Positions 1 through 5,635 of a DNA stretch of 5,635 bases are shown here, piece after piece. Positions within the stretch are counted from its first letter, which is position 1. Each line of letters starts with the position of its first letter. A model generated the notes under the pieces. It saw nothing but the letters and a program-made list of their open reading frames with translations, had not been told where the DNA came from and made no database searches. The translations under genes and the position numbers were made by a program. The stretch covers positions 1 through 5,635 of the forward strand of contig JAAYFB010000362.1 in NCBI GenBank assembly GCA_012728465.1, read 5' to 3'. This stretch comes from Proteiniphilum sp. (GTDB lineage Bacteria; Bacteroidota; Bacteroidia; Bacteroidales; Dysgonomonadaceae).

Positions 1-887
1 ATGGACATAATCAAAGTATTGTAAATGGCATTTCAAGAATAGGCTACATGAAAGGTGGAAAAGATGCACTATGGGAGGATGAAAACATTGCCGATAGCAT
101 TACCGTACATGCAGTTGATTTTATTAAAAATAATAGCGAAAAGCCATTCTTCTTGTATCTTGGCACTAACGATATACACGTTCCGAGATACCCTCATGAT
201 AGATTTAGAGGCAAATCTGGAATGGGCTTCAGAGGGGATGCACTTCTTCAATTTGACTGGACTGTAGGCGAAGTAGTAAGTGCACTAAAAGAGGCAGGAA
301 TATTTGAAAATACTATTATCGTGATATCCAGTGATAATGGTCCTGTAGTTGATGATGGCTATGATGATGGCTCAGTTGAAAACTTAAGAAATCACAAGCC
401 ATGGGGTCCTTTCCGTGGAGGAAAATATAGCTCATTTGAGGCAGGCACTCGTGTTCCTTTCATTGTTCATTGGCCAGGAAAAGTAGATAAAGGAGTTTCA
501 AATGCTTTGGTGTCTCAAATAGATATGCTGGGGACTTTTGCAGAGCTAACAGGTATTGAAGTCGAAAAAGAACAGCTTAAAGATAGTCAACCACAATTGA
601 AAACTTGGTTAGGAAAAGATAAGAAGGGTCGTGATTATGTAATTGGTGCGTCCAGCTCACTTTCTATTCTTACTGATGAGTGGAAATATATTGAACCTAG
701 TCAAGGTGCTGTTTACCATCAATTGACGAATACAGAGACTGGTAATAATAAAGAAGATCAATTGTACAACATTAGAACAGACAGAAGTGAATACGACAAT
801 GTGGCTGATGATAATCAATTAGTGGTTCGTTTTCTAAAACAAATTATTGATGACGAAAAAAGCAAAGGAGTGGGAATGGATTTGTAG
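1..887 (+). CDS. Type I (S1 family) sulfatase, C-terminal part, 5' end outside window
   Basis: Hydrolyses a sulfate ester, most likely on a sulfated sugar, given the glycosidase neighbours. The reading frame is open to the left edge (first whole codon at 3); the ATG at 48 is internal, because the residues before it (GHNQSIVNGISRIGY) continue the sulfatase fold. About 294 residues are visible. They include TNDIHVPRYPH, the metal-binding SSDNGP (Asp codon 333-335, Asn 336-338), then RGGKYSSFEAGTRVPF with the conserved active-site-type Lys, and WPGK. A small C-terminal subdomain follows, with DEWKYIEPS and the common S1 ending QLYNIRTDRSEYDNVA. The N-terminal C/S-x-P-x-R formylglycine motif and the signal peptide would lie upstream and cannot be checked. 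Family membership is clear. The S1 subfamily and the sulfate position (for example Gal, GalNAc or GlcNAc sulfate) are not determined. It is followed after 53 nt by the EEP gene, probably in the same operon. Confidence 0.93.
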   Translation, partial: GHNQSIVNGISRIGYMKGGKDALWEDENIADSITVHAVDFIKNNSEKPFFLYLGTNDIHVPRYPHDRFRGKSGMGFRGDALLQFDWTVGEVVSALKEAGIFENTIIVISSDNGPVVDDGYDDGSVENLRNHKPWGPFRGGKYSSFEAGTRVPFIVHWPGKVDKGVSNALVSQIDMLGTFAELTGIEVEKEQLKDSQPQLKTWLGKDKKGRDYVIGASSSLSILTDEWKYIEPSQGAVYHQLTNTETGNNKEDQLYNIRTDRSEYDNVADDNQLVVRFLKQIIDDEKSKGVGMDL

Positions 888-940
888 CAGTATGAAAATT
901 TAAATCAATAAAACTATAAGCTAATAATACATAAGTAATA

Positions 941-1975
941 ATGCTAAAGATAAAACACTTAATAATAATATTAATATCTTTAATACTGCTTTCATGTTCA
1001 TCAAAAGGTGACACCTTATCGGTAATGCAATTCAACATTTGGCAAGAAGGAACATCAGTCGAAAATGGTTTTGAAGGAATAGTTGACAACATCATCAATG
1101 TCAATCCAGATATGGTAACTTTTAGTGAAGTACGTAATTATAATAATACGGACTTTATAGGGAGACTAGTAGATGCTCTATCTCAAAAAGGATATTTCTA
1201 CAATGGAAGAAGCAGCATAAGTACGGGGTTAATATCTAAATATCCCATCACCGAACAAACTGTAATTTATCCATTAAAAAATGATGCAGGATCAATTACG
1301 AAAGCATCAATTGACGTTAATGGAAAAACTGTAGCTCTGTACTCAGCACATCTGGACTATCGACATTATGCTTGCTACTTACCTCGAGGATATGATGGAT
1401 CAACTTGGGAGAAAATGGAAGCTCCTATCACCGATGTTGATTCAATATTAACGCAAAACAGAAAGTCGTTTCGCCAAAAGGCAATTAATGCTTTTATTGA
1501 AGAATCAAAAAAGGAGATAGAAAAAGGGAATATTGTTATTATTGGAGGTGACTTTAATGAGCCATCACATCTGGACTGGACTGACAAAACTAAAAACTTA
1601 TGGGATCATAACGGAGCAATGATAGAATGGGAAGTATCTAAGAGTTTATATAATAGTGGCTTTAAAGATACTTACCGTGAATATTATCCTGATGTTATTA
1701 ATTATCCTGGATTTACATTCCCTTCGGACAATGAGAGTGTTGACACTAGCAAACTAACATGGGCTCCTGAATCTGACGAAAGAGATAGAATTGATTTTAT
1801 TTATTACTATCCATCTAGTAACATATCACTGCAAAAGTCAATTATGGTAGGTCCATCAATGTCTATTGTGAAAAACAAAAGAGTTAAAGAAGAAGGCAAA
1901 GAAGACTTTATTTTACCTGTAGGCACATGGCCAACAGATCATAAAGCTCTAGTGACAACTTTTGTAATTAATTGA
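941..1975 (+). CDS. Endonuclease/exonuclease/phosphatase (EEP) superfamily lipoprotein
   Basis: Predicted Mg2+-dependent phosphoesterase or phosphodiesterase of 344 residues; its substrate is unknown. The N-terminus (MLKIK, a hydrophobic stretch, then LILLSC) is a lipoprotein signal with the lipidated Cys at residue 19. This supports the start at 941 and envelope anchoring. EEP motifs occur in order: MQFNIW (Asn32), SEVRNY (Glu63, metal ligand), SAHLDY (His137), GGDFNEPSH (Asp204, Asn206), RIDFIYYY (Asp285) and PTDHKAL (Asp333-His334, catalytic end motif). Compared with a minimal EEP fold there is extra sequence after His137 (DYRHYACYLPRGYDGSTW) and before Asp285 (FTFPSD, LTWAPESDERD), which may shape a specific pocket. 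The superfamily includes nucleases, inositol-phosphate phosphatases and sphingomyelinases. The glycosidase and sulfatase neighbours and envelope location argue against a DNA-repair role and favour an extracellular phosphoester substrate. No Shine-Dalgarno sequence is present; the leader is A/T-rich. The fold is confident, the function is not. Confidence 0.9.
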   Translation: MLKIKHLIIILISLILLSCSSKGDTLSVMQFNIWQEGTSVENGFEGIVDNIINVNPDMVTFSEVRNYNNTDFIGRLVDALSQKGYFYNGRSSISTGLISKYPITEQTVIYPLKNDAGSITKASIDVNGKTVALYSAHLDYRHYACYLPRGYDGSTWEKMEAPITDVDSILTQNRKSFRQKAINAFIEESKKEIEKGNIVIIGGDFNEPSHLDWTDKTKNLWDHNGAMIEWEVSKSLYNSGFKDTYREYYPDVINYPGFTFPSDNESVDTSKLTWAPESDERDRIDFIYYYPSSNISLQKSIMVGPSMSIVKNKRVKEEGKEDFILPVGTWPTDHKALVTTFVIN

Positions 1976-2006
1976 ATTAAATATAGAACACCAAATTATC
2001 ATCGAA

Positions 2007-3617
2007 ATGAATAAAAAGTTTAAAACAAACATTTTTTTAATAGCCATCTTAGGATTAGTTTCTTATCATGTAAATGCATCAGAATACTCCATTTTACCTC
2101 AACCTGATAAAATAGAATATGTGTGGGGCGAATACTCGTTTGGGTTCGACCTATCAGTTGTATATCCAATTGAATTAGTGAAAGAGTCACAATTAATAAA
2201 AGAGTGGCTAACTACTGACTTTGTTATTAACCCTGTTCTTCGTCAAAAAAAGGATGAAGGGCACAGAGGTAATATCAATCTAGTGCTAGATAGCAATATA
2301 CTACCAAATCAAAAGGAAGGATACATTTTAGATATTAACAATGAGGGCATAACCATTAAGGCAAATTCGAAGGCAGGCATCATATATGGAGCACAATCAT
2401 TGCGCCAAATAATACAAGAGAGGGATGGACGTTTCGTAGTTCAAAATGGAACTATTACAGATTATCCTGCCTTTAGCTGGAGGGCCTTTATGCTAGATGA
2501 TGCCAGAAATTTCTTGGGCAAAGAAGTTGTAAAAAACATGCTAGATGAGATGGTAGCACTTAAGATGAACACCTTCCATTGGCACTTAGTTGATGACCAA
2601 GGCTGGAGAATTGAGATAAAAAAATACCCCAAACTTACAGAAGTAGGTGCTTTTAGAGATTCCACAGAGATTAATCATTTTCACTCAGAAATATATGATG
2701 GAAAACCACACGGTGGCTTTTACACACAAGAAGAAATAAAAGAAATAATCAAATATGCGAGTGACAGAAATATTCAAATTGTACCCGAGATAGAGATGCC
2801 TGGACATGCAAGTGCATCAATTGCTGCATATCCATGGTTGGGTGTATCTGGCAAGAAGATATCTGTTCCTTGCTACTACGGAGTCATGTATGACGTTTAT
2901 GATGTCAGCAATCCACGAGTAAGAACTTTCTTGCAAGATGTTTTGGAGGAAGTTTTTGCATTATTCCCTTCGCCTGTTATTCACATTGGAGGTGATGAAG
3001 TAAGATACAACCAATGGACTGAGTCGAAAAGAGTATCTGAATATATGAAGCAAAACAACCTTAAGACACCTGCCGAGCTACAAGTTCATTTCACTAATCA
3101 AATGTCAAACTGGATATCAGGAAAAGGGAAAAAGATGATGGGATGGAACGAAATAACTGGAGAAACAGTTCACGACTATCAAACAGGCAATGAGGCTAGC
3201 ATAGGAAATGAGTTGTCACCCGAAACAATTGTTCACTTTTGGAAAGGAGATCCTTCACTTATCAACAAAACAATTAATAAAGGATATAATATTGTAAACT
3301 CTTATCATGTATATACATATCTCGACTATGATTATAACTCTATACCTCTTAGCAAGTCATACTCTTTTAACCCGATACCAGAAGGAATAGATAAAGAAAA
3401 GGAGAAACAGGTCTTAGGGCTTGGATGTCAGATGTGGTGTGAATTCATTCAAGATGAGAAGAGCATGAACAAAAAAGTGTTTCCACGAATTGCGGCTTAT
3501 GCCGAAACAGGATGGACAAAGAACGAAAATAAGAATTATTCAAGATTTAAAAACTCGTTAGAGTTCTTCTTGAACAAGTGGAAGAAGAAAGGAATAGAGT
3601 TTGGTCCTACATTATAA
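2007..3617 (+). CDS. GH20 beta-N-acetylhexosaminidase
   Basis: Removes terminal beta-linked GlcNAc or GalNAc (family knowledge) by substrate-assisted catalysis through the 2-acetamido group. The protein has 536 residues. A signal peptide (MNKKFKTN, hydrophobic core, cleavage probably after VNA at residue 24) has no lipobox, which suggests the periplasm. Residues ~26-150 form the GH20b-type N-terminal domain, containing AGIIYGAQSLRQII. The catalytic TIM barrel runs from ~155 to ~515: DDARNF with substrate-binding Arg167, NTFHWHLVDDQGWR, EIEMPGHASA, the catalytic pair Asp330-Glu331 in HIGGDEV, GWNE (Trp380), YTYLDY with Tyr438 at the usual position of the tyrosine that stabilises the oxazolinium intermediate, and QMWCE (Trp477). 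All expected catalytic elements are present, so it should be active. Length is normal for a two-domain Bacteroidota GH20 without a carbohydrate-binding module. It begins 31 nt after the EEP gene and ends 22 nt before the metallophosphoesterase. GlcNAc versus GalNAc preference cannot be read from the sequence. Confidence 0.96.
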   Translation: MNKKFKTNIFLIAILGLVSYHVNASEYSILPQPDKIEYVWGEYSFGFDLSVVYPIELVKESQLIKEWLTTDFVINPVLRQKKDEGHRGNINLVLDSNILPNQKEGYILDINNEGITIKANSKAGIIYGAQSLRQIIQERDGRFVVQNGTITDYPAFSWRAFMLDDARNFLGKEVVKNMLDEMVALKMNTFHWHLVDDQGWRIEIKKYPKLTEVGAFRDSTEINHFHSEIYDGKPHGGFYTQEEIKEIIKYASDRNIQIVPEIEMPGHASASIAAYPWLGVSGKKISVPCYYGVMYDVYDVSNPRVRTFLQDVLEEVFALFPSPVIHIGGDEVRYNQWTESKRVSEYMKQNNLKTPAELQVHFTNQMSNWISGKGKKMMGWNEITGETVHDYQTGNEASIGNELSPETIVHFWKGDPSLINKTINKGYNIVNSYHVYTYLDYDYNSIPLSKSYSFNPIPEGIDKEKEKQVLGLGCQMWCEFIQDEKSMNKKVFPRIAAYAETGWTKNENKNYSRFKNSLEFFLNKWKKKGIEFGPTL

Positions 3618-3639
3618 ACCATAAAATCACCTTTTAATT

Positions 3640-4794
3640 ATGACAAAGAGATTAATATTTTTACTATTTACAATTGCACCATTATTATCAATAGCTCAGG
3701 AACCATTTAAAATAAAATATGGACCTTACCTACAAAACGTAAGTGAAAATGAAGCCACAATAGTGTGGGTAACATCAAAAGATGCCTTATCGTGGGTAGA
3801 AATTGCTCCAGATGATGGGACACACTTTTATGCAGCGGAACGAAAACAATATTTTGAAACAGAAAATGGACGAAAATTAGTAGGTAATATTCATAAAGTA
3901 ACTGTCAAAGGGCTAGATAAAGGCACCAAATACCGTTACAGATTATATTCTCGTGAGGTTTTAGACAATTACAATTGGGACACTTCCTATGGAAAGATAA
4001 CTGCAAGCAGCTCATATCAGCCATTTAGCTTTACTACATTTGATGAGAGTAAAAATGAATTTTCATTTGCAGTAGTTAATGATATACATGCTGATACACT
4101 AGCTTTAAAAGAGCTATTAAATCAAGTAGAAATAAACAAAAAGGATTTTATTGTTTTTAATGGAGATATGATGAGCCACTTAAACTCCGAAAAGCTAATG
4201 TTTGATGGCTTTATTAATAAATCTGTTGAGATGTTTGCATCCAATCGTCCATTTATTCTTACTCGTGGCAATCACGAGACACGTGGACCATTTTCAACAA
4301 AGTATATGGACTACTTTCCCTCTACAACTGGTAAGCCATACTTTTCTTTTAGAAATGGACCAGCATTTTTCATCATGCTTGATAGCGGTGAAGATAAGCC
4401 AGATACAGACATCGAATATGGTGGCTTATCAGCATTTGATGAATACAGAGAAGAACAAGCAGAGTGGTTAAAAAAACTGGTAGAGACAGATGAGTTTAAA
4501 AATGCACCTCTCAAAATTGTATCAATACATATACCCGCTTTCACATCTACGTGGTATGGTACTCTACACGTTGAAGAACTATTTATCCCCATTTTAAACA
4601 AAGCAGGTATAGACTTAATGTTTTGTGGGCATACTCATCAATATGAATTTATAAACAAGGGAGATAAGGGCAATAACTTTCCAATAATAATAAACGCTAA
4701 TAGAGATATTATGGATATTAACGTAAAGGAAAACTCGATAAATGTAGTAATTAAAGATATAAAAGGCAAAATAACACAAGAATTCAATTTTTAG
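3640..4794 (+). CDS. Secreted calcineurin-like metallophosphoesterase with N-terminal FN3/PAP-like domain
   Basis: Predicted dinuclear-metal phosphoesterase of 384 residues, substrate unknown. A signal peptide (MTKR, then a hydrophobic run to SIA at residue 19, followed by Gln20) suggests periplasmic export. Residues ~24-135 resemble the fibronectin III-like N-terminal domain of purple acid phosphatases (KIKYGPYLQNVSENEATIVW, VTVKGLDKGTKYRYRL). The catalytic domain, ~140-384, shows the metallophosphoesterase blocks: NDIH (Asp148, His150), NGDMMS (Asp176), RGNHET (Asn211, His212), SIHIPAF (His297) and CGHTHQ (His331, His333). All metal ligands expected for the superfamily are present. However, the GDxxY tyrosine that gives purple acid phosphatases their colour is Ser179 here, so it is better called a generic calcineurin-like phosphoesterase than a purple acid phosphatase. 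It lies 22 nt after GH20, almost certainly co-transcribed, which points to a role in glycan or glycoconjugate breakdown, or in phosphate release from it. Confidence 0.92.
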   Translation: MTKRLIFLLFTIAPLLSIAQEPFKIKYGPYLQNVSENEATIVWVTSKDALSWVEIAPDDGTHFYAAERKQYFETENGRKLVGNIHKVTVKGLDKGTKYRYRLYSREVLDNYNWDTSYGKITASSSYQPFSFTTFDESKNEFSFAVVNDIHADTLALKELLNQVEINKKDFIVFNGDMMSHLNSEKLMFDGFINKSVEMFASNRPFILTRGNHETRGPFSTKYMDYFPSTTGKPYFSFRNGPAFFIMLDSGEDKPDTDIEYGGLSAFDEYREEQAEWLKKLVETDEFKNAPLKIVSIHIPAFTSTWYGTLHVEELFIPILNKAGIDLMFCGHTHQYEFINKGDKGNNFPIIINANRDIMDINVKENSINVVIKDIKGKITQEFNF

Positions 4795-4876
4795 ATAAAA
4801 TGAACCAAATTGGCTTTAATTAGTTCTATAAAAACAACCATTATTAAAAATCAAAAAACATTTTAAAGAACAAATC

Positions 4877-5635
4877 ATGAGGAAAGCTTTATTATTATTT
4901 GTTACAGCTATATTGATGTTGACATCCACATCTGTTGGAGCACAACAAAAGGTGTGGGACGAAACCGAAAGTCAAAAAGAAGAGAGAATGAAATGGTGGA
5001 CAAACGACCGCTTTGGCATGTTTGTTCATTGGGGAATATATGCGCTACCAGCACGACACGAATGGGTGCAAACCAATGAGAGAATACCTTTTGAGGAATA
5101 TAAAAAATATTTCGAGCTATTTGATCCTGACCTTTACAACCCTCGCGAATGGGCTCAAAAAGCAAAAGAGGCAGGCATGAAATATGCTGTAATTACAGCT
5201 AAACATCATGATGGCTTTTTTATGTTTGAAACAAAACATACAAACTATAATGTGATGAACACCCCCTATGGCAAAGATATTATTAAAGAATGGGTGGATG
5301 CATACAAAGAAGCTGGGCTAAAAGTAGGATTTTACTACTCACTTATTGATTGGCATCATCCCGATTTCACTATTGATAGAATTCACCCCATTCGTCCCAA
5401 CAATAAAGCAGACTACGACAAGATGAATGAAGGAAAGGATATGAATAAATATCGTAAATATCTAAAAGATCAAATTACAGAACTACTCACTAATTATGGA
5501 ACAATAGACATACTGTGGCTTGATTATTCATATCCTGGAGAACTAGGAAAAGGACGTGATGACTGGGACTCGATTGAGTTATTAAAGCTAGTTCGCAAAC
5601 TACAGCCAGGCATCTTGATTGACGACCGTGCTGAC
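4877..5635 (+). CDS. GH29 alpha-L-fucosidase, N-terminal part, 3' end outside window
   Basis: Retaining exo-alpha-L-fucosidase that releases fucose from glycan ends (family knowledge). The frame is open from the ATG at 4877 to the right edge, giving 253 residues of what is usually a protein of ~430-600. The start is supported by a signal peptide (MRKALLLF, hydrophobic core, cleavage probably after VGA at residue 22, then QQKVW) without a lipobox. GH29 motifs in order: RFGMFVHWGIYALPA (His51-Trp52), EEYKKYFELFDPDLYNPREW, YAVITAKHHDGFFMF (His110-His111), VGFYYSLIDWHHPDF, and DILWLDYSYP with Asp216 (codon 5522-5524) at the nucleophile position. The general acid/base and any C-terminal beta-sandwich or binding module lie beyond the edge, so the GH29-A versus GH29-B class and linkage specificity are not settled. 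It follows the metallophosphoesterase after 82 nt, the largest gap in the cluster, without a recognisable terminator or a clear Bacteroidota TTTG/TAnnTTTG promoter, so read-through transcription is the simplest view. Confidence 0.95.
   Translation, partial: MRKALLLFVTAILMLTSTSVGAQQKVWDETESQKEERMKWWTNDRFGMFVHWGIYALPARHEWVQTNERIPFEEYKKYFELFDPDLYNPREWAQKAKEAGMKYAVITAKHHDGFFMFETKHTNYNVMNTPYGKDIIKEWVDAYKEAGLKVGFYYSLIDWHHPDFTIDRIHPIRPNNKADYDKMNEGKDMNKYRKYLKDQITELLTNYGTIDILWLDYSYPGELGKGRDDWDSIELLKLVRKLQPGILIDDRAD

Noticed and set aside
48..50. ATG at 48 as the true start of the sulfatase gene
   Set aside because: The frame is open to the left edge and the 15 residues before it fit the sulfatase fold. 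The remaining protein would lack the formylglycine domain. This is a window cut, not a truncated gene.
351..372. Short direct repeat gatgatggct (351-360 and 363-372)
   Set aside because: It encodes the VDDGYDDG stretch just after the sulfatase SSDNGP motif, where an Asp/Gly-rich segment is expected. It is coding redundancy, not a regulatory or mobile repeat.
888..940. Possible promoter between the sulfatase and EEP genes
   Set aside because: No TTTG/TAnnTTTG elements and no stem-loop were seen in the 53 nt. It looks like an ordinary A/T-rich intra-operon leader.
844..1104. Minus-strand open frame of 86 codons spanning the sulfatase/EEP junction
   Set aside because: It overlaps the end of the sulfatase gene and the signal and first motif of the EEP gene, both well supported, and shows no recognisable domain of its own.
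4202..4471. Alternative + frame of 89 codons and the minus-strand frame at 4311-4601
   Set aside because: Both lie wholly inside the metallophosphoesterase coding region, whose motifs continue on either side. The translations show no family features.
4795..4876. Possible promoter or terminator in the 82-nt gap before the fucosidase
   Set aside because: The gap is A/T-rich. I could not find the TTTG and TAnnTTTG pair at proper spacing, and ccaaattgg (4804-4812) leaves only a one-base loop, so it is not a credible hairpin. A weak promoter cannot be excluded.

Overview
The window looks like chromosomal DNA of a Bacteroidota bacterium, probably Bacteroidales. It is A+T-rich, the start codons lack Shine-Dalgarno sequences and sit behind short A/T-rich leaders, and it holds a tight co-directional run of secreted glycan-degrading enzymes. 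This is the usual appearance of the enzyme section of a polysaccharide utilization locus (PUL) or a satellite enzyme cluster. No SusC/SusD pair, regulator, RNA gene, mobile element or CRISPR array is visible. The genus cannot be read from the sequence.

Layout, all on the + strand: (1) 1-887, C-terminal ~294 residues of a type I (S1, formylglycine) sulfatase, cut by the left edge; (2) 941-1975, a predicted lipoprotein of the endonuclease/exonuclease/phosphatase (EEP) superfamily; (3) 2007-3617, a GH20 beta-N-acetylhexosaminidase; (4) 3640-4794, a secreted calcineurin-like metallophosphoesterase with an N-terminal beta-sandwich domain; (5) 4877 to the right edge, the N-terminal 253 residues of a GH29 alpha-L-fucosidase, cut by the edge. 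The gaps are 53, 31, 22 and 82 nt, so one polycistronic transcript is likely. No convincing internal promoter or terminator was found, and no stretch over 300 nt lacks a gene.

Together the sulfatase, hexosaminidase and fucosidase suggest exo-acting removal of sulfate, HexNAc and fucose from a sulfated, fucosylated glycan such as mucin-type O-glycan or a related host or environmental glycoconjugate. The less expected part is that two different phosphoester-hydrolase folds, EEP and calcineurin-like, are interleaved with them. This raises the possibility that the target glycoconjugate carries a phosphoester or phosphodiester (phosphorylated sugar, lipid head group, GPI-like anchor). That is inference from gene neighbourhood only.
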